Below, one piece after another: positions 8,159 through 14,541 of a stretch of DNA of 33,456 nt. The DNA is from a virus. The stretch lies in the IMG/VR virus record IMGVR_UViG_3300005537_000662, positions 1-33,456 of that record; one strand, 5' to 3'. The notes below the pieces were generated by a model. The model worked only from the letters and a program-made list of their open reading frames with translations. It was not told where the DNA came from and did not search any database. Both the position numbers and the translations under genes were made by a program. How positions within the stretch are numbered: the stretch's first letter is position 1; each line of letters starts with the position of its first letter.

Positions 8159-8635
8159 ATGGTGCATCTGCCCGGCTTTCCCGTCAGGCAGGCCGAAGCC
8201 GGGGGCGAACACCCCCCGGCCAAGCGCCGCCGCAGTTGGAACCCCTTTGGTCGCCGCCGGTCGATGGAGTTTGAGAAGAGCCCAATTCAGGAAGAGGCCG
8301 AGGACATGCGCGGCCTGAACAGCGGAGCGACCACCGCCGCCCAGCTACAGCTTGCCGTCGCCATCAGCGGCGCCACGATCAATATCCGCGACTACGGCGA
8401 CGAGCCCGACGAAACGCGGACCCTGATCACCACTAGTTTCGGGGCGTTCTTTATCGAGAACGTCAACTTCCCCGCCCTGGTGCGCAAGAAGTGGCCGGAC
8501 CTGTCTGACAACGATATCGCCCAGGCCTGGGACCAGCTTTGCGACATCATGCGGATTGAGCGCCTCACCGCCATGAAAGCCGCCCGCCAGAGCAAGCCCG
8601 AACGCCGGCACTTCCACCGTGGACTTGACCTGTGA
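8159..8635 (+). CDS. Hypothetical protein downstream of capsid gene
   Basis: A 158-residue protein starting one base after the capsid stop, so it is co-transcribed and probably co-translated. The N-terminus is basic and proline-rich (PPAKRRRSWNPFGRRRS); the middle (GATINIRDYGDEPDETR) is beta-like; the C-terminal third (LVRKKWPDLSDNDIAQAWDQL) is helical. I recognise no family. By position it may be a head-associated protein (connector, decoration or scaffold-like), but the sequence does not prove it. An upstream in-frame ATG at 8108 lies inside the capsid gene and is unlikely. Confidence 0.7.
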   Translation: MVHLPGFPVRQAEAGGEHPPAKRRRSWNPFGRRRSMEFEKSPIQEEAEDMRGLNSGATTAAQLQLAVAISGATINIRDYGDEPDETRTLITTSFGAFFIENVNFPALVRKKWPDLSDNDIAQAWDQLCDIMRIERLTAMKAARQSKPERRHFHRGLDL

Positions 8636-8642
8636 GGATCGA

Positions 8643-8816
8643 ATGACCGACGAAACTAACCCGACGCGCCGTGTGGGCGTATTCCTCGACCGCGAAACTG
8701 AGGAGATGATTAACCAAAGCCGCCGCGACTATGCCCGCGAGACCGGCGTCAGCCTGTCCATGTCCGCCGCGATCATCAAAGCCAGCCGCGAAGGGCTGAA
8801 AGGCACCAGCAAATGA
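8643..8816 (+). CDS. Small ribbon-helix-helix-like protein
   Basis: A 57-residue protein with the layout of a ribbon-helix-helix DNA-binding domain: a short strand (TRRVGVFLDRETEEM) then two helices (QSRRDYARETGVSLSMSAAIIKASREGL). It starts 7 bp after the preceding stop, with GAGGATCGA upstream as Shine-Dalgarno, and is the last gene before a strong terminator. It is probably a regulator of the capsid operon or an antitoxin-type protein; no toxin gene adjoins it. Confidence 0.65.
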   Translation: MTDETNPTRRVGVFLDRETEEMINQSRRDYARETGVSLSMSAAIIKASREGLKGTSK

Positions 8817-8896
8817 GCCTTTCCTGATCAAGATTGCGTGCCGGCCTGGGGGCTAACCTTCCCCTGTTTCGGAGGGCCGCCGGCCCGAATGACAAA

Positions 8897-8930
8897 AGCC
8901 CCGCCGTGGATACCCCGGCGGGGTTTTTCT
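8897..8930. terminator. Bidirectional terminator
   Basis: An 8-bp stem CCCCGCCG (8899-8906) pairs with CGGCGGGG (8916-8923), followed by TTTTTCTTT on the plus strand. AAAA precedes the stem, giving a T-run in the other direction too. It separates the capsid operon from the convergent small gene ending at 8936. Confidence 0.88.
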
Positions 8931-8935
8931 TTGGC

Positions 8936-9115
8936 TTAAGGACACCGGGCAGCAGCTACCACCAGCAATTCGTCGTCGGTCAGCGGCGGATTGTCCGGAT
9001 CGGCCAGGGCGTTTGCAGTGCGCTCCTCGTCCGTCATAGCGTCGATACGGGCGATTTCTTCCGGAGTCATCCTGGGCGGGTTGGCGGGGTCCAGGGTGCG
9101 TCTAACGATTGCCAT
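8936..9115 (-). CDS. 59-residue antitoxin-like protein (BrnA N-terminal type)
   Basis: Translates as MAIVRRTLDPANPPRMTPEE, then IARIDAMTDEERTANALADP, then DNPPLTDDELLVVAAARCP. The DPxNPP and PPLTDDEL motifs resemble the N-terminal, toxin-contacting part of BrnA-type antitoxins; the BrnA of element B has a similar stretch (SDPDTEELTDENA). The DNA-binding C-terminal domain of BrnA is missing and no toxin gene adjoins it. Codon use matches the neighbourhood, and the gene converges on a bidirectional terminator. It may be an orphan antitoxin. Confidence 0.6.
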   Translation of the reverse strand: MAIVRRTLDPANPPRMTPEEIARIDAMTDEERTANALADPDNPPLTDDELLVVAAARCP

Positions 9116-9123
9116 CTGCTATC

Positions 9124-9157
9124 TTCCGCATCATTTGCGCAAAAAATATTAGCGGAA
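9124..9157. promoter_or_regulatory. Inverted repeat upstream of the antitoxin-like gene
   Basis: TTCCGC (9124-9129) and GCGGAA (9152-9157) flank a perfect palindrome TTTGCGCAAA (9134-9143) and an AT-rich tract. It lies directly upstream of the minus-strand start at 9115 and is a probable promoter with operator. Confidence 0.45.
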
Positions 9158-9209
9158 ATTATGACCCGTCGGAATGCGCGTGATACGGGATGAAAACGGA
9201 TGGAGTGCG

Positions 9210-9242
9210 GAGCATGGTGCCACCGAAAGTGCCACCCGCCAC
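9210..9242 (+). repeat. 33-bp integrase arm-type repeat, right copy
   Basis: Identical to 642-674 and 32 bp inside the right core. It keeps the two GTGCCAC units of the left copy and has no gene beside it, so its conservation is best explained by integrase binding. Confidence 0.7.
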
Positions 9243-9274
9243 CGATCCGAAAAGGCGAGAAACCAAGGAAAACT

Positions 9275-9319
9275 TGGTGAGCGCGCCGGGGCTCGAACCC
9301 GGGACCTACTGATTAAAAG
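9275..9319 (-). repeat. Attachment core shared by elements A and B
   Basis: A second identical 45-bp tRNA-Lys 3' part. Beyond the anticodon loop (9320 onward) the sequence is not tRNA, so this is not the intact gene. It serves as right end of element A and, by inference, left end of element B. Confidence 0.85.
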
Positions 9320-9436
9320 GCTCCTGATTATTCAATAAAATCAATGGTGTTTTTCGATGTTCCTGCCCTGTTCACCCCTAATGATATCAATGCCTTATGG
9401 GCGGGCTGAAAAACTTATCAGCCTATGCCCGGGTAT

Positions 9437-9491
9437 TAAATGTACCCCCATAAAATAGGCTTGCCACCCGTATTTATTGGGGGTACATTTA
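9437..9491. promoter_or_regulatory. Inverted-repeat operator of the brnTA operon
   Basis: A perfect 13-bp inverted repeat, TAAATGTACCCCC (9437-9449) and GGGGGTACATTTA (9479-9491), with arms 29 bp apart. It ends six bases before the brnT ATG and so spans the promoter. BrnA antitoxins repress their own operon, so this is a likely BrnA operator. Confidence 0.7.
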
Positions 9492-9496
9492 TCCTC

Positions 9497-9763
9497 ATGA
9501 ACATCACATTCGATCCCGCGAAAGACGCCATCAACACCGAGAAGCACGGCATGTCTTTGGCCGAGGCGAGCGAGATCGAGTGGGAGACCCTGTGGGCCTA
9601 TGAGGACACGCGCGCCAACTATGGCGAAATCCGGATGATTGGCTTCGCTTATATCGGCCTTCGCCTTCACTGCGTGGTCTATACGGACCGTGGCGATGAC
9701 CGCCGCGTGATCAGCCTGCGGAAAGCTAACAAGCGAGAGGAAAAGCGCTATGCCGCCGCTTAA
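9497..9763 (+). CDS. brnT: BrnT-family toxin
   Basis: An 88-residue type II toxin with a RelE-like RNase fold that would stop translation when free. The start MNITFDPAKDAINTEKHG and end RRVISLRKANKREEKRYAAA match the family: an early lysine/histidine pair and the RxISxRxAxxxExxxY signature. The ATG at 9497 follows an operator; an upstream ATG (9440) lies within the operator. It overlaps brnA by 14 nt. Likely job: stabilise element B by addiction or act against incoming phage. Confidence 0.88.
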   Translation: MNITFDPAKDAINTEKHGMSLAEASEIEWETLWAYEDTRANYGEIRMIGFAYIGLRLHCVVYTDRGDDRRVISLRKANKREEKRYAAA

Positions 9764-10088
9764 ACCGGGCCATATCAGCCCTACCGACGAGGAAGACGCC
9801 GCCATCACCGCGGCGATCGCCAGCGACCCCGATACTGAGGAGCTGACGGACGAAAACGCGAAGCGTCTTCAACCGGTCCGTCCGCGCGGCCGCCCGCGGC
9901 TGGACGCGCCAAAGGAAGCTGTTAAACTTCGCCTCGATCAGGACGTGCTCAAGGTCTTTCGCGCGACCGGCCCGGGCTGGCAATCGAGGATCAATCAGGT
10001 CCTGAAGGACAGCCTGGTACACCGCATCCCGTCCCCTGCCCGTCCAGATCCCGATCACGTGGCGAGGCCGGTCAAGAAACGCGGGTGA
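9750..10088 (+). CDS. brnA: BrnA-family antitoxin
   Basis: A 112-residue antitoxin. The N-terminal part is acidic (residues 10-40) and would wrap the toxin. The C-terminal part (KLRLDQDVLKVFRATGPGWQ then SRINQVLKDSL, about 65-95) is the family's ribbon-helix-helix DNA-binding region. The order toxin then antitoxin with overlap is normal for brnTA. It ends convergent with, and overlapping by 17 nt, the last minus-strand gene of element B. Confidence 0.85.
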   Translation: MPPLKPGHISPTDEEDAAITAAIASDPDTEELTDENAKRLQPVRPRGRPRLDAPKEAVKLRLDQDVLKVFRATGPGWQSRINQVLKDSLVHRIPSPARPDPDHVARPVKKRG

Positions 10089-10467
10089 TAGGGGGATATT
10101 CCTCACCGGCGCCACCCTCAGGTGCCGTCTCGCGAATGGCGTTCGCGCCGGCTAGCATATTCTCTATCCGCTCGATCCGCCCAGACATCTCCGTCAGGGC
10201 GGATCGCAGCCCTCCGAAGTCCCGACGCGCCTGCCGCCCGGCCGCAGCTGCGCTGACCGTTCCGGAGATCCCCAGCAGCGGAAGCAGCAGCAGTTGGATG
10301 TCGTTCGAGATGTACAGGACGTCGGTCGCGACCTTGGCGCTGACCAGCTGCAGCAGGCACAGCGCGAACAAAACCCAGAACGACCAAGGCGAGATGACGG
10401 TTGCGGTCACGGCAATAGCCATGCCTTCGCTCGCGCGACCCGCGCGGCGCCAAAGCTTTCGGATCAA
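10072..10467 (-). CDS. Membrane protein with C-terminal coiled coil, unknown
   Basis: A 131-residue protein with two membrane segments (about residues 16-42 and 52-72) and a helical tail (LRSALTEMSGRIERIENML, about 86-104) suited to a coiled coil. Start ATG has GGGGG six bases upstream. It follows the preceding gene by 15 bp and is the last gene of the minus-strand series. No specific family; the layout recalls small phage membrane proteins and low-affinity-iron-permease-like proteins. It carries a variant of the dispersed 17-bp palindrome near its 3' end. Confidence 0.65.
   Translation of the reverse strand: MIRKLWRRAGRASEGMAIAVTATVISPWSFWVLFALCLLQLVSAKVATDVLYISNDIQLLLLPLLGISGTVSAAAAGRQARRDFGGLRSALTEMSGRIERIENMLAGANAIRETAPEGGAGEEYPPITRVS
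10131..10147. repeat. Dispersed 17-bp palindrome, variant copy
   Basis: CGCGAATGGCGTTCGCG: one base differs from CGCGAACGGCGTTCGCG. It lies inside the membrane-protein gene. Confidence 0.6.
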
Positions 10468-10482
10468 TGGAACCCCCGTAGA

Positions 10483-10860
10483 TTAGTGATCGGCCTTCAG
10501 GGCGCCGCGCCCGTTCTTCGGCCCGGGATCGTCATCGTTGTCAGGAACGACCGGGTGAATCATGTTGCCGAGCAGCCTTACTCGCCGCCATTGGGTCATT
10601 CCATAGCCGAGCGTGCTGATCGCCTGGACATGGCACCCCATCTTACCGCAGTTGGCGCATCGCGCCCGCCTGGCCAGCATCACGAGCGACATTTCGGCGC
10701 CCACCTTACGAATCAGCGCCTCGATGTTCACCGTGTGCCAATGAAAGCACGGCCTGGTGCCGGCGATCCCGCCGACGCACCAAAATTGAATGTCAGTCGC
10801 GCCGTGCTTCATGAGGGTAGCGAGAGCGTCCTCGCCAAACCCGTACACCAGTATGGACAT
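10483..10860 (-). CDS. Hypothetical protein with CxxC-CH cluster
   Basis: A 125-residue protein. Residues 68-77 (CANCGKMGCH) hold three cysteines and a histidine that could bind zinc. Earlier segments (TDIQFWCVGG, CFHWHTVNIE) give further Cys/His. The C-terminus is acidic (PDNDDDPGP) and probably unstructured. Not recognised. It lies after the nuclease terminator and is probably transcribed with the membrane-protein gene 15 bp downstream, making an accessory pair at the element's end. Confidence 0.6.
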   Translation of the reverse strand: MSILVYGFGEDALATLMKHGATDIQFWCVGGIAGTRPCFHWHTVNIEALIRKVGAEMSLVMLARRARCANCGKMGCHVQAISTLGYGMTQWRRVRLLGNMIHPVVPDNDDDPGPKNGRGALKADH

Positions 10861-10916
10861 GGAACATAACTAGAACACGCAGCGCCTCATTTTCAAGTGT
10901 GGCGAGCCCAGAAACG

Positions 10917-10948
10917 ACAAAAGGCCCGAGCGCCGAAGCGCCCGGGCC
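10917..10948 (-). terminator. Terminator after the nuclease gene
   Basis: On the minus strand an 11-bp stem (10938-10948 with 10923-10933) closes a TTCG tetraloop and is followed by TTTTG. It lies 41 bp past the nuclease stop and closes the lysis/secretion operon. Confidence 0.85.
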
Positions 10949-10988
10949 CTCTTGCTCCAGTTGTCGTCCCGATGATAGAGGCGATCGA

Positions 10989-11789
10989 TCAGCTGCCGCA
11001 AGCTGCCGCATGCGCGCGCCGCCAGCCCGTCAGGTCGGCCGCCCAGATCGCCGGCCGCGCGACGCGATCGACGCCGGCCGGCAGCGGCAGCCGTATGGAG
11101 GCGTCTCTCTCGACGTCGGCGATCGACCGCTGCCAGGGCGACAGATCCCCTTTGGCGACATCCTGCTGCGGCATCTCGAACGCGACCGCCTCGCCCGTCG
11201 AACGATCGACAAGCACTTTCCAGAACGCGATCGGCACGTCGACCTGGTCGACGCCGATCTTCGCGTCGGTCGTACCGATCACCGGGCCGACATAGACCTG
11301 CAGATCACCACGCGACCAAGCCCAGGCGCGGACCGCCTCCTCGAGGCGCTCCCAGCCCTGCCGGTTGAGACCCGGCAGCTGGGGGGCCATGTTGGCCAGG
11401 CTGAAGCTATCGGACATCTCGCCGGCATCCCATGCGAAGTCCTGGGCCGGCGCTTGGTGCCCGATGTCGTAACCGGATTTCGCATAGTCGACCGGCCGAG
11501 CACGATGACCGGCCGGCAGTCCCTCGTCGGGATGGAAGTTGTTGCCCCGGTCGAGGCAGCCGAGCGTGTGCGGCCCGGTCAGATGGTAAGCCACCCAGCG
11601 AGGAACCAGGTCGACGTCGTCGACGGCGGTTGCATAGCCGGCGTGGCAGATCGGCGTGACGGTCAGATCCGGCGCCGTGGTCGGCGTGCCGTAGGGCAAA
11701 TGCTGCTTGCAGGCCTCGAAGTCGTCAGCACGCGCCTCGACGGCCAACACCGCCCCCAGCAGGGCTGCGACGAGAATGAACTTATTCAT
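10989..11789 (-). CDS. Secreted DNA/RNA non-specific endonuclease (NUC family)
   Basis: A 266-residue nuclease with a signal peptide (MNKFILVAALLGAVLAVEARA, cleavage near ARA-DD), so it acts outside the cytoplasm. The beta-beta-alpha-metal motif is SGYDIGHQAPAQDF (105-118) with catalytic H111; the metal-binding asparagine is probably N142 (LNRQGWERLE). The usual DRGH is DIGH here, losing the arginine; activity is still likely because H and N are kept. It follows a 40-residue membrane protein by 4 bp, with AGGGGG upstream as Shine-Dalgarno. It may degrade host or competitor DNA on lysis, or be a lysogenic trait. Confidence 0.85.
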   Translation of the reverse strand: MNKFILVAALLGAVLAVEARADDFEACKQHLPYGTPTTAPDLTVTPICHAGYATAVDDVDLVPRWVAYHLTGPHTLGCLDRGNNFHPDEGLPAGHRARPVDYAKSGYDIGHQAPAQDFAWDAGEMSDSFSLANMAPQLPGLNRQGWERLEEAVRAWAWSRGDLQVYVGPVIGTTDAKIGVDQVDVPIAFWKVLVDRSTGEAVAFEMPQQDVAKGDLSPWQRSIADVERDASIRLPLPAGVDRVARPAIWAADLTGWRRAHAAACGS

Positions 11790-11793
11790 GATG

Positions 11794-11916
11794 TCAGACC
11801 CCCTCGCCGACCCTGATCACCGTCCGCACCGAGCTGCTGAAGGGCCACGGAGCATAGATGAAGATGATCGGCGCGAATATGAATTGGAATGGGAAGAGGA
11901 ACTTGGCGCCATTCAC
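11794..11916 (-). CDS. 40-residue membrane protein between lipase and nuclease
   Basis: Starts with GTG at 11916, which overlaps the lipase stop (GTGA), and ends 4 bp before the nuclease ATG. It has an aromatic-rich hydrophobic core (FLFPFQFIFAPIIFIYAPWPF) and a short basic tail. It fits the overlap pattern of the operon. Possible role: small holin-like or nuclease-associated peptide; this is inferred from size and position only. Confidence 0.5.
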   Translation of the reverse strand: MNGAKFLFPFQFIFAPIIFIYAPWPFSSSVRTVIRVGEGV

Positions 11917-12563
11917 TGAGACGGCGCGGTATAGGTCGGCATCGGGGACAAGCCCGCGATCGCCAGGCCATACAGCTCGGAGTGATGCGGCGCCACCGGC
12001 CCCCACGGATCGCCCCCCGGCGCCGGCACGTCGATGTTGATCAACTCATAGGGGTGACCGCACCAGGGCGGCACCTCGGTCACCGGATCTCCCTTGTTCC
12101 GGTAGGCCCGCACAGGCACCCGGGCGAGCAGCTCGGCCTGTCGGCTCGAAATGCTGGTCCTGGGCGGCGCCAGCAGCATGACGGCGATCGGCGGCCGATC
12201 GGCCAGCACCAGGTCGCAGGCAAAATCGGTAGCTTCGCCGGCGCCGCGCGAATGGCCCACGACGATGACGTGCGGGCCGATGACGGTCAGGAGGTTTCCG
12301 CGCGCGGCAGCCAGGCCATCCTCGAAGTTCTCGCCGATCCAACCCACGCCCCGTTCAAAGGTCGGCAGCAGGTCGAAGTTGCGGAACCAGTCGAGCGGCG
12401 TGGTCGAGCCGCGGAAGGCGACGACGTCGATTTCGCCGAAGCGTTTCACGCCGACATAGGTCTCGTCGTCCTTCCGGCCCTGAAAGATCAGGTCGAAGGG
12501 AAAGTCGGGCTCATAGGTGCCATGGCAGACCTTGTAGAGGTCCAGCTCTGTGAGGACGGTCAT
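11913..12563 (-). CDS. Class 3 lipase-like alpha/beta hydrolase
   Basis: A 216-residue hydrolase. The motif VVAFRGSTTPLDWFRNFD (48-65) is the oxyanion-hole region of class 3 lipases and VVGHSRGAGEA (101-111) the nucleophile elbow with S105. D159 (NKGDPVTEVP) and a histidine near residue 195 (PHHSELYG) complete a plausible triad. No signal peptide is seen. The ATG at 12563 overlaps the stop of the upstream lipoprotein gene. In a lysis operon it may attack membrane lipids during release or be a lysogenic conversion gene. Confidence 0.8.
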   Translation of the reverse strand: MTVLTELDLYKVCHGTYEPDFPFDLIFQGRKDDETYVGVKRFGEIDVVAFRGSTTPLDWFRNFDLLPTFERGVGWIGENFEDGLAAARGNLLTVIGPHVIVVGHSRGAGEATDFACDLVLADRPPIAVMLLAPPRTSISSRQAELLARVPVRAYRNKGDPVTEVPPWCGHPYELINIDVPAPGGDPWGPVAPHHSELYGLAIAGLSPMPTYTAPSQ

Positions 12564-12763
12564 TTCGGGTTGGGCTCCCTGCAGGCGGGCGAGAACTCGC
12601 CCTCGCGCCAAGCGACGTATCCTTTCGCCAGCTCGGTATCGAAGTTGAATACGGCCGCACCAAAGCCGAGGGCCGCCCCGCCGACAGCAAGGGCCGGCGG
12701 GGCGGCGGGCGCCGCGCATCCGGACAGGATGAGCGCGCCCGCCAGGATCGCGGCGCGGATCAC
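12560..12763 (-). CDS. Small lipoprotein (spanin-like position)
   Basis: A 67-residue protein starting at GTG 12763 (overlapping the upstream stop, GTGA) with a lipoprotein signal ending LILSGC at residues 11-16. The mature part has a glycine/alanine-rich hydrophobic stretch (ALAVGGAALGFGAAVF) and ends PACREPNPK. It lies downstream of endolysin and holin, where outer-membrane spanin subunits are often found, but homology is not recognisable. Confidence 0.6.
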   Translation of the reverse strand: MIRAAILAGALILSGCAAPAAPPALAVGGAALGFGAAVFNFDTELAKGYVAWREGEFSPACREPNPK

Positions 12764-13065
12764 TGCGCGACGCTCGACGCCGCCGGCGGCGACGCGGCAG
12801 AGCACAGCTTCGCGCCGGTCTGATCGACCAGATTGGCGATTCGCTGACCGTTGGCGTCGACTTCGGCCTGAATCACCGGCTGGGCGACCGTGCCGGCCTC
12901 GTCGACGACGCAGCCGGCCAACTTCAGAGCGGCCACATCGGCGGCGAGCTGCTGCTGAGCCTCGGCCGCGGTCGGCAGCTTACCGGTCTCGATGGCGGTG
13001 GTGGCGACACAACCGGACAGGAGAACCGCCGCGGCGGCCGTGAGGGCAAATGAAAAAGAGCGCAT
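12760..13065 (-). CDS. Lipoprotein of the lysis region
   Basis: A 101-residue lipoprotein: signal MRSFSFALTAAAAVLLSGC, with the modified cysteine at residue 19. The mature chain is helical and alanine-rich (AEAQQQLAADVAALKLAGCV) with further cysteines. It has a clear Shine-Dalgarno (GGGAGATCAACATG) just after a terminator and overlaps the next lipoprotein by 4 nt. The two may act as a pair in disrupting or modifying the outer membrane. Confidence 0.7.
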   Translation of the reverse strand: MRSFSFALTAAAAVLLSGCVATTAIETGKLPTAAEAQQQLAADVAALKLAGCVVDEAGTVAQPVIQAEVDANGQRIANLVDQTGAKLCSAASPPAASSVAQ

Positions 13066-13082
13066 GTTGATCTCCCTGTGGC

Positions 13083-13118
13083 GAAAAACAGAAGGGCGGC
13101 CCTAAGCCGCCCTTCTGT
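13083..13118 (-). terminator. Terminator between Ig-like gene and lipoprotein genes
   Basis: A perfect 13-bp stem (13088-13100 with 13106-13118), 5-nt loop, then TTTTT on the minus strand. Downstream genes (13065 to 10989) therefore need read-through or their own promoter. Confidence 0.9.
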
Positions 13119-13140
13119 TGCGATTGATTGATGAGTGCGG

Positions 13141-13428
13141 TTAGGACGCGGCGCCGATCTGCAGGCTGGTCAGCACGGGCTGATAGGCCGAGACCTGCTC
13201 GGTCTGGCTGATGCCGCCGGCGACGATGGTGATATTGGCGGTGCCCTCGGATTCCTGGGTCAGGACCAGATTGGCAGTGCCATTGGTGAAGGTACCGCCC
13301 GAGACGTTGACAACGCCCGGCTGATCCGAGCTGACGCTGACGTTCGGCACTTCGCCGAGGAACGGCCGCCCGTTCTGATCGAGCGCGGTAACGATCACCG
13401 TTTCGGCGGCGGTGGTGAGATAACGCAT
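13141..13428 (-). CDS. Ig-like (Big-type) domain protein, probable virion decoration
   Basis: A 95-residue all-beta protein starting at ATG 13428 with GGAGACACC upstream. The pattern VIVTALDQNGRPFLGEVPNV, then VSSDQPGVVNVSGG, then GTANITIVAGG is that of bacterial Ig-like domains, which decorate phage tails and capsids and bind carbohydrates weakly. It is a single domain without signal peptide, between holin and terminator. Confidence 0.7.
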   Translation of the reverse strand: MRYLTTAAETVIVTALDQNGRPFLGEVPNVSVSSDQPGVVNVSGGTFTNGTANLVLTQESEGTANITIVAGGISQTEQVSAYQPVLTSLQIGAAS

Positions 13429-13487
13429 GGTGTCTCCATTGAGGCTGAAGGAAAAAGCCGCCAGATAAGGCGGGTCGCCGGAAGGAA

Positions 13488-13823
13488 TTAAGCCGCCGGC
13501 GCGGCCAGCGAAGGGTTTACCTTCGCATCCGGTTTGATGAAGAGGGCCAGGGCGATCAGCCAGAACCCCTTGACCAAGACAAAGGGAACGTGCTGCCCAT
13601 CGGGCAGAGCGCCAGCCAGGTCGATCAGCCAGAACGCCGTGGTGGTCAGCGCAACGGTGACGGCGTGCTTGGTGCTGCCTTCCTGCAGGCGGGCGAGGAA
13701 CCAAACCGTAACGACCACGCGGTAGAGATAGAGGGCACCCAGGCCGAACAGGAAAATCACGAACAGCGCCGTAGAGAGCGGCGTCCAGAGCATGAGGATC
13801 GTCATCCAGTCCAAGTTTTTCAT
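13488..13823 (-). CDS. Holin-like membrane protein
   Basis: A 111-residue protein with three or four hydrophobic segments (about 8-30, 32-45, 55-70, 80-97) and a polar C-terminus. Start ATG 13823 with GGGAGCTGAATTC upstream. Directly after the endolysin gene, which is the usual holin place; it would let the endolysin cross the inner membrane. Family not identified. Confidence 0.65.
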   Translation of the reverse strand: MKNLDWMTILMLWTPLSTALFVIFLFGLGALYLYRVVVTVWFLARLQEGSTKHAVTVALTTTAFWLIDLAGALPDGQHVPFVLVKGFWLIALALFIKPDAKVNPSLAAPAA

Positions 13824-13870
13824 GAATTCAGCTCCCTGAAGCATTTGAGAGATTTCGAGGTCCAGCGCGC

Positions 13871-14350
13871 TCACGATTGCAGCGACTGGTATTCGCCGAG
13901 AAACTCGCGATAGAGCCACCCTTCGAGGAAGGTAGCGGCGTCGGGCAAGCTGGCGTATCGCACGCCGAGCTTGGCCTGGAACCGCGCGACCAGGTCGGGC
14001 AGGTTCGCCGAACTGGCGGCCCGGATGGTGATCGCCCCTATCACCCCGTCGGCGGTGATGTGCAGCGCCCCCTGCAGCAGCCGGCCACCGGTGCCGACAC
14101 CGCAGTTGACGTCCGCCTCGAACAGCAGACTGTTGAGCGGCCAGGGCAGTTCGTCGCAGCGCGCCGTGTCCCAAACGTCGCGCTGCAGGATCGCTTGCGC
14201 ATCCGCCTCGGTCAGGTTCGGGATGTCGAGGTTGGGGTAGTACCGCTTGGTGATCCCATACTTGGTCACGCCACCCGGATCATTCGAGTTATTGACCAGG
14301 CCACCCTCGATGCCGAAGGTGATCGGCCACGCGCGCAGAAAATCGCTCAT
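13871..14350 (-). CDS. Endolysin, glycoside hydrolase family 108
   Basis: A 159-residue muramidase cutting peptidoglycan. The N-terminal signature TFGIEGGLVNNSNDPGGVTK contains the catalytic E15 and the DPGG motif; KYGIT follows. The C-terminal half (FQAKLGVRYASLPD, FLEGWLYR) fits the binding part of the family. No signal peptide, so export depends on the holin. The start overlaps the stop of the upstream small gene. Confidence 0.88.
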   Translation of the reverse strand: MSDFLRAWPITFGIEGGLVNNSNDPGGVTKYGITKRYYPNLDIPNLTEADAQAILQRDVWDTARCDELPWPLNSLLFEADVNCGVGTGGRLLQGALHITADGVIGAITIRAASSANLPDLVARFQAKLGVRYASLPDAATFLEGWLYREFLGEYQSLQS

Positions 14351-14541
14351 CGCGGGCTCCCCTTCACGTAGGTTTGAAGTTTCGGATACAGCGGGTGATC
14401 GGGCAGATCGACCCTGGCGACGTCCTGCTGACGCATGATGCGCCGTCGGATGCAGACCTCGGTGGCCACGATCAGCCCGGGCATTTCCTTAGTGTCGAAC
14501 TCGATGCAAAAGGTGTCGGTCGGCTTGAGCAGCTTGACCAT
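14347..14541 (-). CDS. Hypothetical protein upstream of endolysin
   Basis: A 64-residue protein starting at ATG 14541, chosen because GGAG lies six bases upstream and inside the longer reading frame. It overlaps the endolysin start by 4 nt. Beta-rich N-terminus, basic segment (CIRRRIMRQQD), no membrane segment. Function unknown. Confidence 0.6.
   Translation of the reverse strand: MVKLLKPTDTFCIEFDTKEMPGLIVATEVCIRRRIMRQQDVARVDLPDHPLYPKLQTYVKGSPR

Larger units (their letters stand above)
460..9319. mobile_element. Element A: satellite-like integrated element with a capsid gene
   Basis: The element is bounded by two identical 45-bp tRNA-Lys 3'-end copies (460-504 and 9275-9319). Just inside both ends lies an identical 33-bp repeat (642-674, 9210-9242). 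It holds integrase, AlpA, a TOPRIM/RecA-fold replicase with a hairpin array, an Ash-like ORF, a protease-capsid fusion and several small genes. No terminase, portal, tail or lysis gene is present. The gene set recalls P4-like satellites and phage-inducible islands that carry their own capsid. The satellite assignment is inference from gene content. Confidence 0.8.

Noticed and set aside
10899-13043. Long plus-strand frames across the nuclease, lipase and lipoprotein genes
   Set aside because: They are arginine/proline-rich shadows opposite genes with recognisable domains, overlaps and ribosome-binding sites.
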